Positions 41,271 to 51,017 of a stretch of DNA of 64,000 bases are shown here, piece after piece. The DNA lies in the NCBI GenBank assembly GCA_902633985.1, contig CACPHV010000004.1, forward strand, positions 34,595 to 98,594, read 5' to 3'. The number at the start of each line of letters is the position of its first letter. Within the stretch, counting starts at the first letter, position 1. The notes under the pieces were generated by a model. It worked only from the letters and a program-made list of their open reading frames with translations. It was not told the origin of the DNA and made no database searches. Origin of the DNA: an uncultured Pelagibacteraceae bacterium. GTDB lineage: Bacteria; Pseudomonadota; Alphaproteobacteria; Pelagibacterales; Pelagibacteraceae. The translations under genes and the position numbers were made by a program.

Positions 41271-42331
41271 TTAAAATCGTAAAAAGAGATCAACCATCAA
41301 GAGCTATTTTTTTCTTTACACCTGTGTTAGCTATTTTTCTAACATTAGTAGCGGGAGGTTTGATTTTTTTTATTTTAGGTTTTAAACCATTTGAAGCTCT
41401 TAAATTTTTTTTCATAGTTCCAATTGCAGATAAATATGGTTTCAGTGAATTACTATTAAAAGCTACACCTCTTTGTTTAATAGCAATCGGTTTATCTTTT
41501 TGTTTTAAAAGTAATAATTGGAATATTGGAGCCGAAGGACAATTAACTTTCGGAGCTATAGTTTCTGGAGGAGTTGCATTATTGTTTTATGAGCAAGAAG
41601 GGTTTTACATTCTTCCAATAGTAATTTTAGCTGGTGCAATCGGTGGTATGCTGTATGCATCAATACCGGCAATCTTAAAAACTTACTTTAATACAAATGA
41701 AATATTAGTAAGTCTAATGTTGGTATATGTCTCAAAATTAATTTTGGACTATCTTGTTGTTGGTCCTTGGAGCAATCCAGAGGGATTTAATTTTCCTGAA
41801 ACCAGACAGTTCAGTGACTCTGCTAAGCTTCCATTATTATTTGAAGGACTAAGAATTCACGCAGGAATATTTTTAGCTTTAGCTGCAGTAGTTATCAGTT
41901 GGTTTGTTTTTTATAAAACTTATTTAGGGTTCCAAATGAAAGTTTCAGGTTTTAGTTTAAAGACAGCAAAATATGCCGGATACAAAGGTAAAAAAATGAT
42001 CATACTAGTTTTTTTAATAAGTGGTGCTTGCGCAGGTTTAGCTGGAGTTGGAGAAATAACTGGACCTATTGGACAGCTACATAGAGAAATTTCTCCAGAT
42101 TATGGTTTTACTGCAATAATTGTAGCGTTTTTGGGCCGTTTAAATCCTGTTGGAATAATTTTTGCATCTTTGGTTGTTGCAATTACTTATCTGGGTGCCG
42201 AAACAGCGCAAATATTTATGCAAATTCCAAAATATACAGGTCAGGTTTTTCAAGGAATGATTTTATTCTTTCTTCTTGCTTCTGACTATTTACTCTTTTT
42301 CAAATTTAAATTTATAGGTTCAAAAAAATGA
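41267..42331 (+). CDS. ABC importer permease 1 (BMP/nucleoside-type)
   Basis: NWNIGAEGQLTFGAIVSGGVALL and NTNEILVSLMLVYV permease motifs; ATGA-type coupling. Confidence 0.9.
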   Translation: MIKIVKRDQPSRAIFFFTPVLAIFLTLVAGGLIFFILGFKPFEALKFFFIVPIADKYGFSELLLKATPLCLIAIGLSFCFKSNNWNIGAEGQLTFGAIVSGGVALLFYEQEGFYILPIVILAGAIGGMLYASIPAILKTYFNTNEILVSLMLVYVSKLILDYLVVGPWSNPEGFNFPETRQFSDSAKLPLLFEGLRIHAGIFLALAAVVISWFVFYKTYLGFQMKVSGFSLKTAKYAGYKGKKMIILVFLISGACAGLAGVGEITGPIGQLHREISPDYGFTAIIVAFLGRLNPVGIIFASLVVAITYLGAETAQIFMQIPKYTGQVFQGMILFFLLASDYLLFFKFKFIGSKK

Positions 42332-43260
42332 TCATCGATATAAATTTTATTGGACTGATAATTGCATCAATAATGGCCTCCGCTGTTCCTTTGATCCTAG
42401 CGTCCTGCGGTGAACTTATTACAGAAAGATCCGGTGTTCTAAACCTTGGTGTTGAAGGAATGATGATCATAGGCGCTATATCAGGCTTCGCACTAATGAC
42501 AGTGACAGGAAGTTTAATTATTGCAATTTTTGGGGCAATGTTAGCTGGAGTTTTAATTTCAACTATTTTTGCATTTCTCACTCAAACATTAATTACAAAT
42601 CATGTTGCTACTGGTTTGGCACTTACCATATTTGGAATTGGTATTTCTGCGATGATAGGAAAAAATTTTGTAGGTATTCCTGGAAAAGAGTTCCCTGTTT
42701 TATATGAAGGTTTAAAAGACACAATACCACTTTTAGGTCCAATATTATTTGGACATTCAATTGTTTTTTATTTTGCTTTTGCACTTCCCTTTATAACTAG
42801 CTATTTTTTAAAAAAAACGAAAATTGGATTAATTGTAAGAGCTGTAGGAGACTCACCTGAATCTGCATCTAATCAAGGAATAAATGTTAGGCTAGTTCGT
42901 TACGCTTGTATACTTTATGGAGGCGCAATGAGTGGACTTGCTGGTGCATATTTATCTATGATTTATACTCCTCAGTGGATTGAAAATATGACAGGTGGAA
43001 GAGGGTGGATCGCATTGGCTCTAGTGGTTTTCTCAACGTGGAACCCAATTAAAATTTTAATCGGTGCGATGATTTTTGGTGGATTGACCATTATTCAATT
43101 TCATATGCAAGCAATCGGAGTAAGAATTCCTGTGCAATTTTTAACAGCTCTACCTTACATCGTTACAATAATAGTTTTAGTTGTAATTTCTCGTGATAGT
43201 AGAAAAATAAGACTAAGTACTCCTAGTTCCTTGGGGAAATCTTTTCATAAAGACAATTAA
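42328..43260 (+). CDS. ABC importer permease 2 (BMP/nucleoside-type)
   Basis: LITERSGVLNLGVEGMMIIGAISGF, GLAGAYLSMIYTPQWIENMTGGRGWIALALVVFSTWNP. Confidence 0.92.
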   Translation: MIIDINFIGLIIASIMASAVPLILASCGELITERSGVLNLGVEGMMIIGAISGFALMTVTGSLIIAIFGAMLAGVLISTIFAFLTQTLITNHVATGLALTIFGIGISAMIGKNFVGIPGKEFPVLYEGLKDTIPLLGPILFGHSIVFYFAFALPFITSYFLKKTKIGLIVRAVGDSPESASNQGINVRLVRYACILYGGAMSGLAGAYLSMIYTPQWIENMTGGRGWIALALVVFSTWNPIKILIGAMIFGGLTIIQFHMQAIGVRIPVQFLTALPYIVTIIVLVVISRDSRKIRLSTPSSLGKSFHKDN

Positions 43261-43336
43261 TATTAAAATAATTATTTTTTTTTAGATAAATTAATTTAAA
43301 TTTAACTAATAAAAAATCAAAAGGGGAAATAAATTT

Positions 43337-44407
43337 ATGCATAAATTTTTAATTCGTTCTTTCGTCTCTTCTTTAGTTTTATTATTTACATTAACTGTAG
43401 CTGCAATTGCAAAAGATGTTAAAGCAGCATTTGTTTATATTGGTCCAACTGGTGACCATGGGTGGACTTATCAGCATGATGTAGGTAGAAAAGCTGTTGA
43501 AGCTGCCGGATTTAAAACAACATACGTAGAAGGCGTTCCAGAAAGTGCTGATGCTGAGAGGGTTCTTAGACAGTTAGCTAACTCTGGTCATGACATTATC
43601 TTTACAACTAGTTTTGGATATATGAATCCTACTAACAAAGTTGCAAAAGAGTTTCCAAATGTAAAATTTGAACATGCTACTGGATATAAAAGAGAACATC
43701 CAAATGTTTCGACTTACGCTGCTAGATTCTATGAAGGTAGAACTATTTTGGGAACAATTGCTGGGACTATGACAAAATCTAATGTGATTGGTTATGTTGC
43801 GTCTTTTCCAATACCTGAAGTAATCAGAGGTATCAATTCATTTACCTTAGCAGCTCAAAAAGTTAACCCAAATATCAAGACTAAAATTGTTTGGGCTTTC
43901 ACTTGGTACGATCCAGGTAAAGAAGCAGAAGCAGCAAAAGCTTTAATTGATCAAGGTGCTGATGTAATTGCTCAACATACAGATAGTACAGCTATTGTTC
44001 AAATGGCTGAAAAAGCAGGAGTATATGCTTTTGGACAAGCAAGTGATATGGATAAGTTTGCACCAAAGGCTGTATTAACTTCAGTTGAGAATAACTGGGG
44101 ACCATATTATGTCGATAGAGTTAAAGCTGTTGCAAATGGTACATGGAATCAAAAAGATACATGGCACGGTATAGGTGATGGTATGGTAGTAATCTCAGGT
44201 TTAGATTCTCAAATGCCTAGTGACCTACAAGCAAAAGTTAAAAAACTTCAAGCAGATTTAGCATCTGGTAAAGTTCATTCTTTCACTGGACCAATTTATG
44301 ACCAAAAGGGAAATTTAATGGTAGCAGAAGGGAAAACTGCAGATGATGGTATGCTAGCAGGTATGATGACTTATGTTAAAGGTGTTGAAGGAGATATACC
44401 GAAGTAA
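43337..44407 (+). CDS. BMP family ABC transporter substrate-binding protein
   Basis: Signal peptide; PTGDHGWTYQHDVGRKAVEAAG, FEHATGYK, DVIAQHTDSTAIVQMAEKAGVYAFGQASDM. Confidence 0.94.
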   Translation: MHKFLIRSFVSSLVLLFTLTVAAIAKDVKAAFVYIGPTGDHGWTYQHDVGRKAVEAAGFKTTYVEGVPESADAERVLRQLANSGHDIIFTTSFGYMNPTNKVAKEFPNVKFEHATGYKREHPNVSTYAARFYEGRTILGTIAGTMTKSNVIGYVASFPIPEVIRGINSFTLAAQKVNPNIKTKIVWAFTWYDPGKEAEAAKALIDQGADVIAQHTDSTAIVQMAEKAGVYAFGQASDMDKFAPKAVLTSVENNWGPYYVDRVKAVANGTWNQKDTWHGIGDGMVVISGLDSQMPSDLQAKVKKLQADLASGKVHSFTGPIYDQKGNLMVAEGKTADDGMLAGMMTYVKGVEGDIPK

Positions 44408-44430
44408 GCTCTTAAACTTATAAAAATTTA

Positions 44431-44459
44431 AAAGGCCGGTTTTTTAACTGGCCTTTTTT
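44431..44459 (+). terminator. Rho-independent terminator after the BMP gene
   Basis: AAAGGCCGG-TTTTTTAA-CTGGCCTTT 9-bp stem followed by TTT; abuts the stop of the convergent gene at 44458. Confidence 0.85.
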
Positions 44460-44982
44460 ATATTTGATGTTTTTTTTTAATTTCTTCAATTCTTAATTCT
44501 TCATAAATTTCGAAGGGCTGGACAATCCAAGGATTATCAGGAAGTTTTTTTGCACAAAAATCTGGCTCAAATGTTGATTTCTTTTTTTTAAATAAAGTAG
44601 CAGTTTTGATATCCTCTATTTTGTCCTTTATTGGTTCATATTTTTTTAACCAGTCTATACTTTTGTTAAAAGTTATTCCTGTATCAGATAAATCATCGCA
44701 TAAAAGTATTTTACCACCCATATTAGGTGCGATAGAACTCATTTCCCTTGAGAACACAATATCACCCTGCTCATCCTCCACTCCTTTACCACTATAAGAT
44801 TCAACTGCAAGATATGCACATTTTAATTTAAATATTCTGCTTAATACGTCTATCATTGGTGCTGCGCCACGCATGATGCCAATCAGTATTGTTGGTTTAT
44901 ATCCACTTTCATCAATTTGGATTGCTAACTGTTCAACAGTCTGGTTGTACTCATCCCAACTGACAATCATTTTTTCTGTCAT
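44458..44982 (-). CDS. Purine (xanthine/hypoxanthine-type) phosphoribosyltransferase
   Basis: ILIGIMRGAAPMIDVLSR, KILLCDDLSDTGITFNKSIDWL PRPP motif. Confidence 0.85.
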   Translation of the reverse strand: MTEKMIVSWDEYNQTVEQLAIQIDESGYKPTILIGIMRGAAPMIDVLSRIFKLKCAYLAVESYSGKGVEDEQGDIVFSREMSSIAPNMGGKILLCDDLSDTGITFNKSIDWLKKYEPIKDKIEDIKTATLFKKKKSTFEPDFCAKKLPDNPWIVQPFEIYEELRIEEIKKKHQI

Positions 44983-44999
44983 AATTTTTCAATATCTAT

Positions 45000-45908
45000 T
45001 TATTTAAATAATAAAACTAAAACTGCAAGAACGATAAGTGCAATTATTGAAGATATTAAGATATACAACCTATGAATGTTTCTTCCTCTTAAATTGAAAT
45101 AATGTCGTGCTACTCCAGTAATAACTGCTAATGCACATAATATTAACCAATTATATTGATGATAAACTAAGAAACTTGAGTGTCCAGAAAGCATTATAAA
45201 CAATACTAAAAAAGTGGAATAATTATTATGAATTGATCTCTGTTTAGCTGCTAGAGATAAACTCATATCAAATTTTTCACCTCTTTTACTACTGCTGATG
45301 ATGTTCATTTGATTGGGTATAATTACTGTAAAAACATTACCAAACATATTGGTTCCTATAATTAGTCCAACACTTAAAATTGCAAATTTTGGTCCAAACA
45401 ATTTTGTTAAACCAAAGGAAACGGCTGCCAATAAAATAATTGCTGTAGATATAAATAGTACATTATTTTCAACTAATTTTGATTTACACAATAGATCATA
45501 TATAAACCAAAAAATAATTAATGATAAAAGTGAGATAATAATGGCGTAACTAGGAGGCATCAACAGGACACGTTTATCGACCATTAATACACCAGCGTTA
45601 TAATAATAAATTACAACTAAGAGCAACATTCCTGTTACAAAAGTTAGGTAACTTTGCCATTTAAAAATTACTAATCTATTTAAATAATCCTGTGGTGGTG
45701 AGGTTTTTAACCTTGAAAGTTTATAAAAAAAACCAGAATGCATCAGATATCCTTCTCCATCGACATCATTGCTTGTTATATTTTTATTTAAATTATTGTC
45801 TAAGTAATTAAATAAAAAACTGTTACCTACCCATAATATTGCAAATACTACATGGCCCCATCTTAGAATAACTTCTAACCATTTAATTGTATAAGGTAAA
45901 AATTCCAT
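45000..45908 (-). CDS. puuD: PuuD-like urate oxidase membrane domain, lacking a cytochrome c domain
   Basis: Multi-TM protein with RWGHVVFAILWVGNSFLFNYLDNNL and RLVIFKWQSYLTFVTGMLLLVVIYYYNAG; genomic context; no CxxCH in 302 aa. Confidence 0.85.
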   Translation of the reverse strand: MEFLPYTIKWLEVILRWGHVVFAILWVGNSFLFNYLDNNLNKNITSNDVDGEGYLMHSGFFYKLSRLKTSPPQDYLNRLVIFKWQSYLTFVTGMLLLVVIYYYNAGVLMVDKRVLLMPPSYAIIISLLSLIIFWFIYDLLCKSKLVENNVLFISTAIILLAAVSFGLTKLFGPKFAILSVGLIIGTNMFGNVFTVIIPNQMNIISSSKRGEKFDMSLSLAAKQRSIHNNYSTFLVLFIMLSGHSSFLVYHQYNWLILCALAVITGVARHYFNLRGRNIHRLYILISSIIALIVLAVLVLLFK

Positions 45909-46378
45909 CAGTATTTTATTTTATCTACTTTTTTATCCCAAATTTCAAAAGCTTTTAAAGCTTCTTCTCTAAGCATTTGTACCATTTTAATTTTTCTATC
46001 ATCAATTTTTTTTGGAATTTCTGTATAAATAAAAGAGTCATCAAAATCTATATTTTTTGCATCTTCTCTAGTGTTTGCATAATATATTTTACCTAATCTT
46101 GACCAATAAATTGCTGAAAGACACATCGGGCAAGGTTCACAAGATGTATAAATCTCGCATCCAGATAGATCAAAAGTATTTAAATTTTTACAAGCTTCTC
46201 GAATTGCTACTATTTCTCCATGAGCAGTTGGATCATTTGTGGAAGTAACTTTGTTAGAGCCCTCTGCAATAATCTTTTGATCCTTAACTATAACACTTCC
46301 AAAGGGACCACCTATAGTATTCGCACTTTTTATTGAAAGTTCGATGGCTTTTGCCATAAATTTTTTTTTATCTTCCAT
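45908..46378 (-). CDS. guaD: Guanine deaminase (CDA-fold, GuaD-like)
   Basis: IGGPFGSVIVKDQKIIAEGSNKVTSTNDPTAHGEIVAIREACK, TSCEPCPMCLSAIYWSR, FDDSFIYTEI, as in the Bacillus-type GuaD. Confidence 0.88.
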   Translation of the reverse strand: MEDKKKFMAKAIELSIKSANTIGGPFGSVIVKDQKIIAEGSNKVTSTNDPTAHGEIVAIREACKNLNTFDLSGCEIYTSCEPCPMCLSAIYWSRLGKIYYANTREDAKNIDFDDSFIYTEIPKKIDDRKIKMVQMLREEALKAFEIWDKKVDKIKY

Positions 46379-48683
46379 TTTTTTTTATTATTTTATTTTT
46401 AATTTTGTTAATACTCATTAAAATTCTTTCAGGTGTTGCTGGCGCATTAAGTTCAGGTGCAAACTGATAATTTCCAACTGAAGCAACTGCATCTTTAATT
46501 GCATAAAAAACGCTCATAGCTAACATTAGAGGAGGTTCACCTGTTGTCTTTGCTTTATTAACAACTTTTTCTTTATTTATTCCATCTTTAAAAATTTCTA
46601 CATTAAATTTTTTTGGAATATCACTTACAGCAGGAATTTTATACGTTGATGGAGAGAAAGTTGTAATCTGACCATTTGATTTCCAATTTAGTTCTTCAAT
46701 AGTTAACCAACCTTGTCCTTGGACAAAACCCCCTTCGATCTGACCTAATTCAAGTGCAGGATTTATTGGTTTCCCTGCATCATGCAAAATATCAACTCTT
46801 TCTAGGATATTTTCACCTGTCAGTGTATCTATAGTTACTTCTGAAACAGCTGCACCATAACAAAAATAATAAAATGGTCTTCCTCTAAATTTTTTTTTAT
46901 CAAAGTTTATTTTTGGCGTTGAATAAAAACCTGATGATGAAAGAGAAATTCTATTTAAATATGCTTCTTGAATAATACTTTTAAATTCAAATTGTCTGTT
47001 TCCAAATATTATGTATTGATCCTTATAAATTGCTTCTTGATTGTAAATCTTATATTTTTTTTTAATAAATTTTTCTAAATTTAATTTAATTTTTGCTACT
47101 GCATTTAATGCTGCAGCACCATTAAGGTCTGTGGTTGAAGATGCAGCGCTAGCTGAAGTATTTGGAACCTTAGCTGTATTTGTTGATGAAATATGTACTA
47201 AATTATATGGTAATCCCAAGGCATTGGCCACTAGTTGAGCTATTTTTGTATGAGTCCCTTGACCCATTTCTATACCACCATGGTTCAAGTACACACTTCC
47301 ATCTGTATAAATATGCACTAAAGCACCAGCTTGATTTAAATGAATTGTTGTAAATGAAATCCCAAATTTTACTGGTGTAATAGCTATACCCTTCTTTTTA
47401 AATTTATTTTTTTCATTGAATTTTTTTATCTCTGAATATCTTTTCTTATAATTAGACTTATTTTCTAAATTTTTAAATATTTCATTAATTACATTGTCTT
47501 CAATAGTCATTCCATAGTGAGTTATATTTTTTTTATCTTTTTGATAAAAATTTTGCTTTCTAACTTGAATAGGATCTATTTTTAAATACCTTGAAATATT
47601 ATCAATAACATTTTCTATAGCCATCATTCCTTGATTTCCACCAAAGCCTCTAAATGCGGTTGAAGTTGGAATATTTGTCTTGCATAAATTATTTGTTACC
47701 TCGATATCTGATACATAATACGCATTGTCTATATGAAGAAGAGCTCTTTCATTTATTGCTGCTGATAAATCAGGCGACATTCCACAATTTGATGATAAGT
47801 TAATTTTTAATCCTTCAATAATTCCTTCATCATTAAATCCAACTTCGTATTCAGATAAAAATTCATGCCTTTTACCAGTCAAAATTATATCATCATCTCT
47901 ATCTAGTCTTAATTTCACAGGCTGACCTGTTTTTTTTGCCAACAACGCACAAATACATGCAGTCATAAAATTTGTCTCTTTCCCTCCAAATCCACCTCCA
48001 ATTCTTCTTACTTCAACATTTATAGAATTACTTTTCTGATTAAACATTTTTGCAATTAATTGTTGTGTCTCAGAAGGATGTTGTGTTGAACTGTAAACTA
48101 AAAAATTATCATCTTCTTTAGGTATAACAAACGCTGCCTGACCCTCTAAATAAAAGTGTTCTTGACTTCCGGTTGTAAAGTTTCCTTTCAAATTATATTT
48201 TGAATTTTTAATTTTCTTAGAAGGGTTTCCTTTTTTAATTTTTCTGGGCTTAAATAAAAACTGTTTTTTATTTAAAGCATCTTTTATTGTTATAACTGGT
48301 TTTAAATCTTTATAAGTGATTTTTGCCTTTAATACTGCTTTTCTTGCAAGTTCAGTAGTTGTGGCAGCTACAGCAAACAATGGTTGACCAAAAAACTCAA
48401 CTTTTTTATCTGGAAATATTGGATCACCATCATAAACAGGGCCTACATCGTTCCTTCCTGAGATATCACTTTGAGTGACTACTGATATCACCCCTTCACT
48501 TTTTTTTACATCACTTAAGTCTATTTTTTTGATTATTGCATGAGCTTTTTTACTTAAACCAATAGCACCATAAATTGTATTTTTTGGTTCATTAATGTCG
48601 TCAGTGTATTCAGCGTATCCACTTACATGCTTATAAGCACTATCATGTGGTCTTACATCATTAATATAGTTCTCTTTGCTCAT
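46368..48683 (-). CDS. xdhB: Xanthine dehydrogenase molybdopterin-binding subunit
   Basis: RRIGGGFGGKETNFM, TAFRGFGGNQGMMAIE, GGIEMGQGTHTKIAQL, KTTGEPPLMLAMSVFYAIKDA. Confidence 0.96.
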   Translation of the reverse strand: MSKENYINDVRPHDSAYKHVSGYAEYTDDINEPKNTIYGAIGLSKKAHAIIKKIDLSDVKKSEGVISVVTQSDISGRNDVGPVYDGDPIFPDKKVEFFGQPLFAVAATTTELARKAVLKAKITYKDLKPVITIKDALNKKQFLFKPRKIKKGNPSKKIKNSKYNLKGNFTTGSQEHFYLEGQAAFVIPKEDDNFLVYSSTQHPSETQQLIAKMFNQKSNSINVEVRRIGGGFGGKETNFMTACICALLAKKTGQPVKLRLDRDDDIILTGKRHEFLSEYEVGFNDEGIIEGLKINLSSNCGMSPDLSAAINERALLHIDNAYYVSDIEVTNNLCKTNIPTSTAFRGFGGNQGMMAIENVIDNISRYLKIDPIQVRKQNFYQKDKKNITHYGMTIEDNVINEIFKNLENKSNYKKRYSEIKKFNEKNKFKKKGIAITPVKFGISFTTIHLNQAGALVHIYTDGSVYLNHGGIEMGQGTHTKIAQLVANALGLPYNLVHISSTNTAKVPNTSASAASSTTDLNGAAALNAVAKIKLNLEKFIKKKYKIYNQEAIYKDQYIIFGNRQFEFKSIIQEAYLNRISLSSSGFYSTPKINFDKKKFRGRPFYYFCYGAAVSEVTIDTLTGENILERVDILHDAGKPINPALELGQIEGGFVQGQGWLTIEELNWKSNGQITTFSPSTYKIPAVSDIPKKFNVEIFKDGINKEKVVNKAKTTGEPPLMLAMSVFYAIKDAVASVGNYQFAPELNAPATPERILMSINKIKNKIIKKNGR

Positions 48684-50120
48684 TTAATTAACTCTTGTTA
48701 GCTTATTAGAAGCTATTTCTATGAAACATTTCATCAATAAATTTTTTGCTATCTCTAGTCTATATTCTTTACTTGCTCTCATATCGCCTATAGGACTTAG
48801 GTCTTTATCAAGATAATTTTTGGCTTGATTAAAAGTACTTAAATTAAGAGGTTTATTCTTAAGAATTTTCTCACAGGCTTTAGCTCTTTTTGGTACAGCT
48901 GCCATACCTCCAAAAGCAATAAAAACCTCTTTAATTTTATTTTTATCAATTTCAAAATTAAAAGACCCACAAACAGATGAAATATCATCATCAAATCTTT
49001 TTGATATTTTAAATGCTTTAAAAATATTTTTCTTAAATAATGGTATTTTTATTGATTGAATAAATTCATTCTTTTTTAATTTAGTTTTTCTATAATCAAG
49101 GAAAAAATTATTTATAGGAATAACTTTTCTTTGATTGAAGCTTTCAATTAAAATTTCTGCATTTAAAGATAACAAAATTGGTAATGTATCACCTATCGGA
49201 GATGCTGTTGCAATGTTACCACCTATAGTTCCTACATTTCGAATTTGAACAGAACCATATCTTTTAAGAACTAAATAAAAATCTGGATAATGTTTTTTAA
49301 TTTCTTTTTCAAATTTTATTAAAGGTGTAGAGGCGCCAACCTCAAGGTAATTTTTATTTACTTTTATAAAGTCTAATTCTTTTATTTCTTTTAAATCAAT
49401 TATAAAAGGAATTTCTTTTCTTTCTTTTGTAACTTTTAAAGATAAGTCTGTTCCACCTGCAAGAAAACTAAAATTAGAGTATTTTTTAATTATATTTTTT
49501 AAATCCTTAATATTCTTTGGTGAAAAATAAATTTTATCATCTTTTTTAATATAAATATTTTTTGGTTTAATTTTTTTTAATAATTGAATAACTTTATTAT
49601 TATTTTTACTAAATTGATCATTCCTGTTTTTTTTGTCTAAACTTTTTGCAGCATCTATTATAGGTCTATATCCAGTGCAACGACATAAATTACCTGATAT
49701 AGAATCTGTTATTAATTCATTATTAAGATTTTTGTTATTTTTAAACATTGAAAATAAAGCCATAACAAATCCTGGTGTACAGAAACCGCATTGGGAACCA
49801 TGAAATTTTACCATCGCATCTTGTACAGGGTGAAGTTTGCCATCTTTGGAAACCAAATCTTCTACAATTAAAAGTTGTTTACCATTTAATGATGGAACAA
49901 ATGAAATACAGGAATTAATTGCTTTATATATAATCTTATTATCGACTAATTCACCTAAAACAATTGTACACGCGCCACAACCACCCTCTGAACATCCTTC
50001 TTTGGTTCCAGTCTTTTTTAATTCGGTTCTAATATAATTAAGTATGGTTTGATTTGGATCAGGATTATTGATTACTATAAGCTTATCATTTAATAAAAAT
50101 TTAACAGAGCTCGATATCAC
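48684..50120 (-). CDS. xdhA: Xanthine dehydrogenase small subunit (2Fe-2S and FAD domains)
   Basis: CSEGGCGACTIVLGE, CGFCTPGFVMALF, GNLCRCTGYRPI, RNVGTIGGNIATASPIGDTLP. Confidence 0.96.
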   Translation of the reverse strand: MISSSVKFLLNDKLIVINNPDPNQTILNYIRTELKKTGTKEGCSEGGCGACTIVLGELVDNKIIYKAINSCISFVPSLNGKQLLIVEDLVSKDGKLHPVQDAMVKFHGSQCGFCTPGFVMALFSMFKNNKNLNNELITDSISGNLCRCTGYRPIIDAAKSLDKKNRNDQFSKNNNKVIQLLKKIKPKNIYIKKDDKIYFSPKNIKDLKNIIKKYSNFSFLAGGTDLSLKVTKERKEIPFIIDLKEIKELDFIKVNKNYLEVGASTPLIKFEKEIKKHYPDFYLVLKRYGSVQIRNVGTIGGNIATASPIGDTLPILLSLNAEILIESFNQRKVIPINNFFLDYRKTKLKKNEFIQSIKIPLFKKNIFKAFKISKRFDDDISSVCGSFNFEIDKNKIKEVFIAFGGMAAVPKRAKACEKILKNKPLNLSTFNQAKNYLDKDLSPIGDMRASKEYRLEIAKNLLMKCFIEIASNKLTRVN

Positions 50121-50471
50121 TTAACTACCTCTATAAGTAGAATAACTCCAAGGTGAAACAAGTAAAGGAACATGATAATGCTGTGAGGGATCTGAAATAC
50201 CAAATCTGATAATAACATCATCCAGGAATGGAACATCGCTAGCTGCAGATGTATTTTTAAAATAATCACCAATATGAAAAACTAATTCATATTTACCCTT
50301 AACAAAAATATCTCCCTCAGCTAATGGTGAATTAGCTCTACCATCGTCATTGAGTTTTGTTGACGTTAATTTTTTTCGTTCTGAATTATTAATATAAAAC
50401 AACTCAACTAGAATATCTTTGCCAGGTTTACCAGAATACACATCTAAAACATGAGTTGTGAGCTTTGTCAT
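50121..50471 (-). CDS. uraH: 5-hydroxyisourate hydrolase
   Basis: TTHVLDVYSGKPGKDI start, HYHVPLLVSPWSYSTYRGS C-terminal signature. Confidence 0.97.
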   Translation of the reverse strand: MTKLTTHVLDVYSGKPGKDILVELFYINNSERKKLTSTKLNDDGRANSPLAEGDIFVKGKYELVFHIGDYFKNTSAASDVPFLDDVIIRFGISDPSQHYHVPLLVSPWSYSTYRGS

Positions 50472-50519
50472 AAAATTATACTATCATTTATTTTTAAACT
50501 TAAATTATTTTAAAGTTAT

Positions 50520-51017
50520 ATGAGAACAATAGATAACATTAACGATCTTAACAAGTCTGATTTTTTGTCTTTATTTGGTAATGTTTTTGAAAAAACTGAG
50601 TCAGTTGCAGTGGAAGCATTTAAGTCAAAACCATTTAAAAACTTTGAAGATATTATGTTTAAAATGCTTGATATTTATGAAAATTACGAAAAGAATAAAA
50701 TTTTAGAGATTTTAAATGCTCATCCTGAGCTTGCTGTAGCAAAAAAAATGACCTCTGAATCTATATCAGAACAAGCCTCTGCAAAATTAAACCAATGTTC
50801 TAATGATGAATATGAAGAATTTAAAAAATTAAATTCAGAATATAAAAAAAAGTTTAATTTTCCTTTTATAATTGCCGTAAAAGGTAAAGATAAAAATGAA
50901 ATTTTGAATAATTTTAGACAAAGAATACAAAGTGATGTAGAAAGTGAATTCCTTGAAGCAAAAAAACAAGTAAAAAAAATCGCAACCTTTCGTTTGAATG
51001 AAATAAATAAAAAATGA
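50520..51017 (+). CDS. uraD: OHCU decarboxylase
   Basis: NAHPELAVAK, FPFIIAVKGKDKNEIL, 165 aa; divergent from uraH. Confidence 0.93.
   Translation: MRTIDNINDLNKSDFLSLFGNVFEKTESVAVEAFKSKPFKNFEDIMFKMLDIYENYEKNKILEILNAHPELAVAKKMTSESISEQASAKLNQCSNDEYEEFKKLNSEYKKKFNFPFIIAVKGKDKNEILNNFRQRIQSDVESEFLEAKKQVKKIATFRLNEINKK

Noticed and set aside
42312-42581. 89-aa antisense ORF at the permease 2 start
   Set aside because: Shadow frame of a conserved ABC permease.
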